Positions 1-6,301 of a stretch of 9,666 bases of DNA are shown one piece after another. Below the pieces are notes generated by a model. The model did no database searches. It saw nothing but the letters and a program-made list of their open reading frames with translations, and was not told where the DNA came from. This DNA is from an uncultured Campylobacter sp. (GTDB taxonomy: Bacteria; Campylobacterota; Campylobacteria; Campylobacterales; Campylobacteraceae). The number at the start of each line of letters is the position of its first letter. Position 1 is the first letter of the stretch. The stretch spans positions 1-9,666 of the forward strand of contig NZ_CALIIS010000195.1 in the NCBI RefSeq assembly GCF_938017705.1, written 5' to 3'. Both the position numbers and the translations under genes were made by a program.

Positions 1-14
1 GGGGGGGGGGGGGG
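1..14. repeat. Poly-G tract (14 G), possible phase-variable repeat at the window edge
   Basis: The window opens with at least 14 consecutive G; the tract may continue beyond the edge. Long poly-G/C tracts are the classic contingency repeats of Campylobacter, changing length by slipped-strand mispairing. If an upstream rightward gene runs into it, the three frames end differently: at once (TAA at 15-17), after Asn-Asp-Trp (TAA at 25-27), or about 13 residues on (TAG at 53-55). On the minus strand an ATG at 41-39 would read M-K-S-V-R-Y-Q-S-L and then a proline run, but I see no ribosome binding site before it. The host gene is outside the window, so the role is inferred. A sequencing or assembly artefact at a contig end is the main alternative. 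Confidence 0.6.
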
Positions 15-555
15 TAACGATTGGTAACGAACGCTTTTCATCGATAAAATTTTAGTACGCAAATGACTGCGGCAAGGGTGTTTAAAAAATTTAAATTTAT
101 TTTAAAAAATATTAGAAATTCTAAAATTTCGACGCAGAAATTTAAAAAATTTCATAAATTTTCATGAAATTTGCAGATCAAAATTTTAAAATTTTTACGA
201 TACGGCGAAGCGAATTCTTAAAATTTTACTATGGCTTTTAGCGCAAAATCTTCCCGATAAGAACACAAAACAGAAATTCCAAATCAAATTTTTGCGACGT
301 GAAGCGCTTCCTTAATTATGAATTTAAAATTTTACACGTTAAATTCCCGCGCTACACAGTGCGGCATATTTCTGCCAGTATAAAATTCGCAAGCAAAATT
401 CTAACCTCGCAAACCCAAAAGTATACGGTAATTACTTCTTGAAATTCTAGCACCGCTTGTCCGCGGACAAATATCGTGTCACTTTACAAAATTTCAGCCT
501 CACGACGCAAGCTCGCCTCGCGTTTTCGTTCAGACTGCGATCTGTCCGCATGCCG
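15..555. other. Gene-free region with AT-rich palindromic block
   Basis: No open frame here has a plausible start, ribosome site and protein-like content. Bases 80-235 are strongly AT-rich and packed with AAATTT words. They include short inverted repeats: a 13-base palindrome at about 113-125 (TTAGAA-A-TTCTAA), AAATTTC/GAAATTT arms at 124-130 and 137-143, and TTTCATGAAA near 160-170. TAACGA occurs twice at 15-20 and 25-30. Bases 300-470 hold two GC-richer palindromes, GAAGCGCTTC (301-310) and TTGTCCGCGGACAA (457-470). A TATACT box on the minus strand at 425-420 is a possible -10 element without a clear -35. No tRNA, CRISPR or insertion-sequence signal was seen. It lies downstream of the leftward putP operon and next to the poly-G tract. 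Confidence 0.6.
457..470. repeat. 14-bp perfect palindrome TTGTCCGCGGACAA
   Basis: This is a perfect dyad with no spacer, so its DNA can bind a dimeric regulator but it makes a poor RNA hairpin because there is no loop. It sits about 85 bp beyond the stop codon of the DUF2130 gene, in a region without genes. No factor can be assigned from the sequence. Confidence 0.45.
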
Positions 556-1899
556 CTATGGCATCTCGTCGCCGTCTTGGTTTTGAAGCGCGTCCGCTTC
601 GCTCTCCGCCGCGATCGCCTCGAGGCTTAAAATTTCATCGACATCCTCCAGCTGCGCTACGCCGCTTCCTGCGATGCTTCTGATGCTTGCGTGCATCGCG
701 ATCGCTCCGTCTCGCGCACGTGCGATCTGTTTTTCGCGCTGTTTCCAGATGCGCTCCATCGCATTGCGCTCCTTATTTAAGCTCTCTTGCATGCCGACGA
801 ATGCCGAGACGATCGTCTTTATCTGATTTGCAAACTCGGGCGAGGTCAGATAGTCGTAGAGCATCGCCGTTTTGCTATCTTGATTTTGACCCGATTTCTT
901 GGCAAACGCAAGCGCCACGACGTGTTCGCGCAAAACGGCGCAAAGCCCCTTAAATTCCTCAAACGAACAGATCCAGATGCTAGCATCGCTCGGCGCTTGG
1001 TGCAGCCTAGGGCTGTGAGGCGGCATCTGCTCGGTGACGATAACGCCGATCTGCGCGCCCTCGCCTATCATATCGTCTTTGAGTTTGTCGATCCATTTGG
1101 GCTCGAAGCTTTTCGTGCGCTTGCTCTCGTATAAAATTTTACCGCAGCCCACAAACTCCCTCGTATGCACTATCTGCACGCAGTCTGCGCCGCGCGCGCC
1201 CTTTTTGACCTCATCTATCTCGTCCAAAGGAAAGCTTAGCCGCAGATACTCCTGCAGCGCGAGCTCCTGCACCTCGCCCTGAAGCTGCTGCGAGCCTACT
1301 TCCGAGCGGCGCTTGAGCTCGTTTATTTGGCCGATTAGGCTTTGGATCTGCTCATCTTTTTGGCGGAATTTCAGCTCGTTTTCCTGCGAAATTTGCTTCG
1401 AAAGCCGCTCGCGCTCCATGTTCATGCGGTTGGTTAGCTCGATCTCGGATTTGGCTTTATTCTCGGCTTCAAGCTCGCTAAATTTACGCTTTTGCGCCTC
1501 CATTTCGGCCTTTATTAAATTTAGCTCAGAAATTCTTTGCGATTTTTCTTGCAGCTCCTTTTGTAAAATTTCAAATTTCGCCGCGTTTTCGCTCTCGATC
1601 TGAGATTTTGCAAGCGCTAAAATTTTCTCCCGCTCGCTGTTTAGCGCAGAATCGGTCGCCGCTTTTACGCGCTGCTCGAAGGCGTTTTCCTTCGCTTGCA
1701 GCTGCGCCAGATGCTTCGCATACTCCTCGCGCTTAGCGGCGATCTCGGCTTCAAATTTAAGCGTGGCTTCGTTTTGCTGCTGCTGCCACTTTCGCTTCTG
1801 CTGCAAAATTTCATCTTCAAATTTAGCCTTGATATCGCGCTGTAGCGCCTCGTCAATATCGATCTGAGAGCCGCAGTGCGGACACTTTACGTTAGCCAT
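556..1899 (-). CDS. DUF2130 domain protein with long coiled coil and PD-(D/E)xK-like motif
   Basis: The 447-residue protein has three parts. An N-terminal CPHCG (6-10) resembles half of a zinc ribbon, but no second CxxC follows. Residues about 14-210 are rich in E, K, Q, A and L in heptad style, a long coiled coil. Residues about 210-410 match the DUF2130 family (PF09903) as I recall it, with GARGAD (234-239), CGKILYESK (252-260) and a VIVTEQMPP stretch. D239 followed by E258-x-K260 on adjacent predicted strands fits the active-site pattern of PD-(D/E)xK nucleases; that function is inferred, not shown. The start ATG overlaps the putP stop by 8 bp and is preceded by GGAAG at 5 bases, so translation is probably coupled to putP. 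No signal peptide or membrane segment is seen, so it is expected in the cytoplasm. The biological role is unknown. Confidence 0.85.
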   Translation of the reverse strand: MANVKCPHCGSQIDIDEALQRDIKAKFEDEILQQKRKWQQQQNEATLKFEAEIAAKREEYAKHLAQLQAKENAFEQRVKAATDSALNSEREKILALAKSQIESENAAKFEILQKELQEKSQRISELNLIKAEMEAQKRKFSELEAENKAKSEIELTNRMNMERERLSKQISQENELKFRQKDEQIQSLIGQINELKRRSEVGSQQLQGEVQELALQEYLRLSFPLDEIDEVKKGARGADCVQIVHTREFVGCGKILYESKRTKSFEPKWIDKLKDDMIGEGAQIGVIVTEQMPPHSPRLHQAPSDASIWICSFEEFKGLCAVLREHVVALAFAKKSGQNQDSKTAMLYDYLTSPEFANQIKTIVSAFVGMQESLNKERNAMERIWKQREKQIARARDGAIAMHASIRSIAGSGVAQLEDVDEILSLEAIAAESEADALQNQDGDEMP

Positions 1900-3400
1900 T
1901 TTTACTTCCCAAACTCTGCTCTTTCATCTTTTCAAATTCATGCGAAATTTGTGCCGCATTGGGCTCATCCGCCATCTTATCGAGCACGGAGTTGTAGCGA
2001 TTTACGAGCAGTATCGCGAGCGCCGAAAAGCAAAAGCCCGGCAGCAGCTCGTAAACGACCGCCGAAAGCCCCGATAAGATCCAACAAATTACCGTGATAC
2101 CGCCTACGAGCATACCCACCAAAGCCGAGAGCGCGCTCATTTTTTTAGAATACAGGCTGAAAAGCAGCACCGCGCCAAAGCTCGCGCCAAATCCCGCCCA
2201 AGCGTTACCCACGACGTTTAGCACCGTATCGTTTGAGCCAAACGCCAAGATCGCGGCGACCGCGGCGATGATCACGACGGCGATACGGCTGCTTAGCGTC
2301 TGCGTGCGCTCGCTCACCTCTTTTTTATAAAACGCGAAGATAAAATCCTTCGTAACAGCGCTCGCGCTTACCAAAAGCTGGCTTGAGATGGTGCTCATAA
2401 TCGCCGCCAGCACCGCAGAGATTATGACGCCTAGGATAAATGGATGAAAGAAAATTTTACCGAGCTCTAGGAAAATTTTTTCGGGATCGTCTATGCTAAG
2501 GCCTTTTTGCGAAAAATAGACAAAGCCGATCAGACCGCTAAGCATCGCGCCTACTAGCCCTAGCACCATCCACGAAATACCGATTCGGCGCGCGCTATCA
2601 AGCTCGCGCGAGCTTCTAATCGCCATAAAGCGCACGATGATATGCGGCTGACCGAAGTATCCAAGCCCCCAAGCAAGTAGGCCCAAAACGCCCAAGAAGC
2701 TTTGATTGTAAAATAGATCGAGATGGCTCGCGCCGTAGAGCCGCACCTGCGCCAAAAAGGAGCTGTCTGCAGGGATCTGCAGCGCGCGGTAAGAAAACAA
2801 AGGGATCAAAATAAGTACCGCAAACATCAGCGCCCCTTGAAACGCATCCGTGATCGCGACGGCCTTAAATCCGCCGAAAAAGGTATAAAACACTACGATT
2901 AAGATCGTAGCGATCGCGCCGTATGTAAAGCTTAGCCCGAAAAAGCTCTCAAATGTCTTGCCACCCGCGATGATGCCGCTGCTAACATAGAGCGTAAAAA
3001 ATATGATGATCAAAAGCCCGGAGATGATGCGAAGCGTTTTGGTGCGGTCTTTAAAGCGGTTTTCTAAAAAATCTGGGATCGTGACGCTGTCGCTTGCTAC
3101 CTCAGTGTAAATTCTAAGCCTTTTGGCAAGAAATTTATAGTTGCACCACGCGCCCACGCAAAGCCCTAGAGCTATCCAGATATTGCAAATCCCCGTCGCA
3201 AACATCGCGCCCGGCACTCCCAAAAGCATCCAGCCACTCATATCGCTAGCGCCCGCACTAAGCGCCGTTACGAATGGGCCTAGGCGGCGATTATCGAGCA
3301 GATACTCGCTTAAGCTCGCATTCTTGTCATAATAATACCTACCTATAAAAATAAGCGCGCCGAAATATATCGCGATTGCGCAATAGGTCCAAAAGCTCAT
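1892..3400 (-). CDS. putP: Sodium/proline symporter PutP
   Basis: This inner-membrane sodium:solute symporter (SSS family) imports L-proline with Na+. Its 502 residues equal the length I recall for E. coli PutP, and it keeps long family blocks. GPFVTALSAGASDMSGW (41-57) carries D53 and S55, matching the E. coli sodium/proline residues D55 and S57. WGLGYFGQPHI is at 244-254, AAIMSTISSQLLV (332-344) carries the Na+ site S336 and T337, and WAGFGASFG is at 401-409. About 13 hydrophobic segments are spread along the protein. The ATG is preceded by a very strong AAAAGGAGG (minus strand, 3414-3406) five bases away. It is the first gene of a leftward pair with the DUF2130 gene. No putA proline dehydrogenase is in the window. 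Proline specificity rests on overall resemblance; a related SSS substrate cannot be fully excluded. Confidence 0.93.
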   Translation of the reverse strand: MSFWTYCAIAIYFGALIFIGRYYYDKNASLSEYLLDNRRLGPFVTALSAGASDMSGWMLLGVPGAMFATGICNIWIALGLCVGAWCNYKFLAKRLRIYTEVASDSVTIPDFLENRFKDRTKTLRIISGLLIIIFFTLYVSSGIIAGGKTFESFFGLSFTYGAIATILIVVFYTFFGGFKAVAITDAFQGALMFAVLILIPLFSYRALQIPADSSFLAQVRLYGASHLDLFYNQSFLGVLGLLAWGLGYFGQPHIIVRFMAIRSSRELDSARRIGISWMVLGLVGAMLSGLIGFVYFSQKGLSIDDPEKIFLELGKIFFHPFILGVIISAVLAAIMSTISSQLLVSASAVTKDFIFAFYKKEVSERTQTLSSRIAVVIIAAVAAILAFGSNDTVLNVVGNAWAGFGASFGAVLLFSLYSKKMSALSALVGMLVGGITVICWILSGLSAVVYELLPGFCFSALAILLVNRYNSVLDKMADEPNAAQISHEFEKMKEQSLGSKNG

Positions 3401-3527
3401 CGTTGCCTCCTTTTAAAAAAGCTAATTTTACTCTATTTCAAATAAAATTTTACTTTCGGAATTTAGCCAGATTTTAACGAAATTTTAGTATTCTTGTCGT
3501 TTAAATTTTAAGAAAAAGGCGCCTTGG
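3401..3527. promoter_or_regulatory. Divergent promoter region between putP and the ABC permease gene
   Basis: This 127-bp AT-rich spacer separates two divergent transcription units, so it must hold both promoters. Rightward, TATTCT at 3489-3494 is a fair -10 box, followed by an AAGG ribosome site at 3516-3519, giving a leader of roughly 27 bases before the TTG start. Leftward, TAAAAT at 3430-3425 is a weaker -10 candidate before the strong AAAAGGAGG. Neither has a clear -35, which is normal for Campylobacter sigma70 promoters. I see no obvious operator dyad. The region is certain to be intergenic; the individual boxes are guesses. Confidence 0.45.
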
Positions 3528-4232
3528 TTGAACGAGAAAATTTTAAAGGTCGTATTTGTTTTGACTGTAATCGCCGTGGGGCTTTATTTCACCTATCCCG
3601 AACTGAGCGAAGCGCAAAAAATTTCATACGCCAAAAGCTACGGCATTACTCTTATTTTGACCTCCGGCGGCATTGTGATCGGTATCGCATTAGGATTTAT
3701 GCTGGCATTTTTAAAATTTCTAAACAATAAATTTTTAAGCTTCATTATCGACGAATACGTAGATATCATCCGCGGAACTCCAATCGTTATCCAGCTGATG
3801 GTGTTCGTGTTTATAATTTTTGCTACGTGGAGCAATAATATCGCAGCTGCGATCTTTGCGCTAGGGCTTAATAGCTCAGCCTACGTCGCAGAAATCGTGC
3901 GCAGCGGCATAAACAGCGTCGATCGCGGCCAGATGGAAGCCGCGCGTGCGATGGGGCTAGGCTACGGCACGGCAATGAAAGAGATCGTCTTTCCGCAGGC
4001 GATAAAAAACATCCTGCCTGCGCTTGCAAATGAGTTTATTAGCCTATTTAAAGAGACCTCGGTCGTAGGCCTCGTAGCAATCACCGATCTTACGTTTTTT
4101 TCAAAAAGCATGCAGGCGGCGCTTTATACCGTCCAGCCGATACTTTTTGCCGCAGTACTTTACTATGCAAGCGTAAAATTTTTCTCGTTTTTAGTAAAAA
4201 TGCTAGAAAGTAGGTTAAACCGCAATGATTGA
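3528..4232 (+). CDS. Polar amino-acid ABC transporter permease (HisM/GlnP type)
   Basis: This inner-membrane subunit of a polar amino-acid importer has 234 residues. A hydrophobic N-terminal segment (about 7-22) is followed by the usual core, starting TLILTSGGIVIG (41-52) with transmembrane stretches near 38-63, 85-120, 170-190 and 203-225. The EAA loop that contacts the ATPase is clear: EAARAMGLG (137-145) followed by FPQAIKNILPAL (155-166). IRGTPIVIQ (81-89) is also typical of the family. The start is TTG, chosen because AAGG at 3516-3519 lies 8 bases before it and no ATG lies nearby upstream in frame. A TTG four bases earlier is in another frame. It overlaps the ATPase gene by 8 bp. There is no second permease gene, so a homodimeric channel is inferred. 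Confidence 0.9.
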   Translation: MNEKILKVVFVLTVIAVGLYFTYPELSEAQKISYAKSYGITLILTSGGIVIGIALGFMLAFLKFLNNKFLSFIIDEYVDIIRGTPIVIQLMVFVFIIFATWSNNIAAAIFALGLNSSAYVAEIVRSGINSVDRGQMEAARAMGLGYGTAMKEIVFPQAIKNILPALANEFISLFKETSVVGLVAITDLTFFSKSMQAALYTVQPILFAAVLYYASVKFFSFLVKMLESRLNRND

Positions 4233-4953
4233 AATATCAAATTTAACCAAATCCTACGGCAATTTATCGGTGCTAAAAGGAATTTCAAAGACCATAAATA
4301 AAGGCGATATCGTAGCAATCATCGGTCCAAGCGGCGGTGGTAAATCGACCTTTTTGCGTTGCTTAAATCTGCTCGAAATTCCGAGCGGTGGCACTATTAA
4401 AATAGACGGCGAGGATATTACCGATAAGCACACTGATATTAATAAAATTCGCCGCAAAGTTAGTATGGTGTTTCAGCATTTCAACCTCTTTGCAAATAAA
4501 AACGTACTAGAAAATTTAACTCTAGCGCCCATAAAAGCGGGGATCTATACCAAAGAACAAGCCTACGCAAAAGCGGAGGAGCTGCTGCAAAAGGTCGGTC
4601 TTAGCGATAAGGCCTACGCCTATCCGCACAAGCTTAGCGGTGGGCAAAAGCAACGCATCGCAATCGCTAGAAGTTTGGCGGTAAATCCGGACGTGATTTT
4701 ATTCGACGAGCCCACTTCGGCACTAGATCCCGAGATGATCGGCGAGGTGTTAGGTATAATGAAAGAGGTCGCCAAAGAGGGCATTACGATGCTTGTGGTA
4801 ACGCACGAAATGGGCTTTGCGCGTAATGTCGCAAATAGGATTTTTTTTATGGAGGGCGGCAAGATCGCTGTGGACGATACGCCTAAAAACGTATTTGAAA
4901 ATCCGCAAAATCCGAGATTGAAAGAATTTTTAAATAAAATTTTAAACCACTAA
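4225..4953 (+). CDS. Polar amino-acid ABC transporter ATP-binding protein (GlnQ/HisP type)
   Basis: This cytoplasmic ATPase of 242 residues energises the importer made with the flanking permease and binding protein. All nucleotide-binding motifs are present: Walker A GPSGGGKST (34-42), Q-loop Q84 in MVFQHFNLF, signature LSGGQKQR (137-144), Walker B VILFDEP (157-163), D-loop SALD (165-168) and H-loop H194 in VTHEMGFAR. The length and motif set are normal for the polar amino-acid family. Its ATG lies inside the end of the permease gene (8-bp overlap) with only a weak TAGG upstream, so translational coupling is likely. An eight-T run at 4841-4848 falls inside codons for I-F-F-M; it is the longest A/T homopolymer I noticed in the gene and has no known role. 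Confidence 0.94.
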   Translation: MIEISNLTKSYGNLSVLKGISKTINKGDIVAIIGPSGGGKSTFLRCLNLLEIPSGGTIKIDGEDITDKHTDINKIRRKVSMVFQHFNLFANKNVLENLTLAPIKAGIYTKEQAYAKAEELLQKVGLSDKAYAYPHKLSGGQKQRIAIARSLAVNPDVILFDEPTSALDPEMIGEVLGIMKEVAKEGITMLVVTHEMGFARNVANRIFFMEGGKIAVDDTPKNVFENPQNPRLKEFLNKILNH

Positions 4954-4964
4954 AGGAGAGGGAA

Positions 4965-5705
4965 ATGAAAAAATTTATGGGATTTCTAGTTGCGGGCGCT
5001 TTGCTTTGCGGCTCGCTAGTCGCTAAAGACATTACCAAAGATACGCTCATCGTAGGCACGAACGCCGAGTATCCGCCGTTTGAGTTCGTGGATGAAAACT
5101 CCAAAGTCACGGGCTTTGATATGGATCTAGTAGCCGAGCTTGCCAAACGCGCGGGCGTTAAATATGAAATTTTAAATATGAGCTTTGACGGGCTAATCCC
5201 TGCGATTAAAAGCGGTAAAATCGATATGATCGCCTCGGGAATGAGCGCGACGCCGGCTCGCAAAAAGGCGATCGATTTCACGGCTCCTTACTATAAAGTC
5301 GAAAATTTATACGTCAAACGTAAGGACGATAGCTCGTTAAATTCCAAAGCCGACTTGCAGGGTAAGCGCCTTGCCGCGCAGCTAGGCACCATCCAAGAGC
5401 TTGCGATCAGAGATATCAAAGGCGCCGAAGTTAGCGCTACGGAGAACGTTTTTGTAGCCGTTATGTCGCTGAAGAACAAAAAGATCGACGCGCTTTGCGT
5501 GGATTCATCAGTAGGCTACGAATATCTTAAGAAAAACGACGATCTAACCGCATTTTTTAAAGAATCCGACGGCAGCGAAGGCTTTTCGATCGCATTCGAT
5601 AAGGGCAAGTATCCCGAGCTGCTCGCTAAATTTAACGCGGCGCTTGAGGAGATGAAAAAGGACGGAAGCTACGAAAAGCTTTTGGAGAAGTATAATTTAA
5701 AATAA
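4965..5705 (+). CDS. Periplasmic polar amino-acid-binding protein of the ABC importer
   Basis: This 246-residue solute-binding protein (SBP family 3) captures an amino acid in the periplasm and delivers it to the adjacent permease. An N-terminal signal peptide ends near LVA/KD (cleavage about 20-21). C15 is not in a proper lipobox, so a soluble rather than lipid-anchored protein is expected. Family blocks are GTNAEYPPFEF (31-41), GFDMDL (50-55), FDGLIPAIKSGKIDM (74-88) and SGMSATPARKKAIDF (91-105). R99 should bind the ligand carboxylate. LGTIQE (140-145) is followed by D180, the expected contact for the ligand amino group. These residues fit an L-amino acid but do not fix which one; the GTN-x-EYPPF form resembles basic amino-acid binders. 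It starts 11 bp after the ATPase stop, with a strong AAGGAG at 4953-4958. Confidence 0.92.
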   Translation: MKKFMGFLVAGALLCGSLVAKDITKDTLIVGTNAEYPPFEFVDENSKVTGFDMDLVAELAKRAGVKYEILNMSFDGLIPAIKSGKIDMIASGMSATPARKKAIDFTAPYYKVENLYVKRKDDSSLNSKADLQGKRLAAQLGTIQELAIRDIKGAEVSATENVFVAVMSLKNKKIDALCVDSSVGYEYLKKNDDLTAFFKESDGSEGFSIAFDKGKYPELLAKFNAALEEMKKDGSYEKLLEKYNLK

Positions 5706-5718
5706 TCCGCAAAATTTA

Positions 5719-5748
5719 GGTGCAAATTCTGCAATAGGAATTTGCGCC
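5719..5748 (+). promoter_or_regulatory. Strong intercistronic stem-loop after the binding-protein gene
   Basis: Arms 5719-5729 (GGTGCAAATTC) and 5738-5748 (GAATTTGCGCC) pair over 11 bp with one G-U wobble and an 8-base loop. It lies 14 bases past the binding-protein stop and ends just before the ribosome site of the next gene. No T-run follows, so it is not a standard intrinsic terminator. Such hairpins after binding-protein genes often protect the upstream mRNA and help give the binding protein in excess over membrane subunits; that role is inferred. Partial attenuation or a protein-binding site are alternatives. Confidence 0.55.
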
Positions 5749-5764
5749 GCCTAAGAGGAATCCT

Positions 5765-6301
5765 ATGAAAAAGATATTTTTGACACTTGCGATTTTGCTC
5801 TGCACGCAGAGCTTTGCGGAGCAAAAAGATAGATACGGCATCGCCGCATTTGCAGGTCTTGGCGATGACGGCAGAACCTTCGTTTTTACCTTTAGAAAAG
5901 CTCAAAAAGATCGCTTCTTCCCCTGCGACTTAAAAAATTTAAACATAATCGCCGCGGGCGCTTCTAGGTGCATAACGGACGCCAAAGAGCTAAGGAAATT
6001 CGACAAAGAATATAAAAAAGCTCTCGAGTCCGTGATAAAACCAGGCAAGCGCTACTACGTAAATTTAATCGATCGTGGCAATGACGCCTATGTCTGCGAT
6101 GCAAGCGATCCTAAAAGCAATCTGCGATTGGACCTAGTGGCGGCGGGATTTGCCGTACCGATAACCGACGATAGCGAACTTCTTTTAAAAGCCGCTGAGG
6201 AAGCCAAAGAGGCTAAACGCGGAATGTATAGCGCAAAATTTTGGGATGTTACCAACTGCATCCTAAACGGCGCGCCGATGCCGAAAAAGATAGATGAGTG
6301 A
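5765..6301 (+). CDS. Secreted staphylococcal-nuclease-like protein, probably catalytically dead
   Basis: The 178-residue protein begins with a clear signal peptide (1-18, QSFA/EQ), so it should act in the periplasm or beyond. The second half resembles the thermonuclease (SNase) fold: LVAAGFAVP (124-132), then LLKAAEEAKEAKRGMYS (140-156), which matches the end of that domain. The catalytic signature, an Arg plus D-x-P-E early in the fold and a later Arg in a D-x-x-G-R-x-L strand, is not recognisable; the corresponding stretch reads NIIAAGASRC (60-69). Four cysteines in the mature chain (54, 69, 111, 165) could form two disulfides. Start: ATG with AGAGGA a few bases upstream. It follows the hairpin by 16 bp and overlaps thiE by 8 bp. 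The function is unknown; the fold assignment is moderately sure and the loss of nuclease activity is inferred. Confidence 0.75.
   Translation: MKKIFLTLAILLCTQSFAEQKDRYGIAAFAGLGDDGRTFVFTFRKAQKDRFFPCDLKNLNIIAAGASRCITDAKELRKFDKEYKKALESVIKPGKRYYVNLIDRGNDAYVCDASDPKSNLRLDLVAAGFAVPITDDSELLLKAAEEAKEAKRGMYSAKFWDVTNCILNGAPMPKKIDE

Noticed and set aside
447..551. 34-codon minus-strand frame just past the DUF2130 stop
   Set aside because: It has no ribosome binding site, no hydrophobic or domain pattern, and a length expected by chance.
1..555. Search for CRISPR repeats, tRNA or insertion-sequence ends in the gene-free left region
   Set aside because: No regularly spaced direct repeats, no T-loop sequence and no transposase remnant or paired terminal repeats were found.
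550..564. Hairpin ATGCC/GGCAT as terminator of the leftward operon
   Set aside because: The stem is only 5 bp, overlaps the stop codon and is not followed by a T-run in the direction of transcription.
687..1603. Several plus-strand open frames opposite the DUF2130 gene
   Set aside because: They are shadows of the long coiled-coil coding frame; their Ser, Arg and Cys-rich content is the reverse reading of Glu, Lys and Ala codons.
4841..4848. Eight-T run in the ATPase gene as a phase-variable site
   Set aside because: It is read normally as I-F-F-M in a complete, conserved ATPase, and a run of eight A/T is common in AT-rich genomes.
5007..5009. Cys15 of the binding protein as a lipoprotein anchor
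   Set aside because: The residues before it are Ala-Leu-Leu, which do not fit the usual lipobox with a small residue just before Cys; a standard signal peptidase site follows at LVA/K.
4883..5281. 132-residue minus-strand open frame over the binding-protein gene
   Set aside because: The sense strand encodes clear SBP family 3 motifs with a signal peptide; the antisense frame has no ribosome site or recognisable domain.
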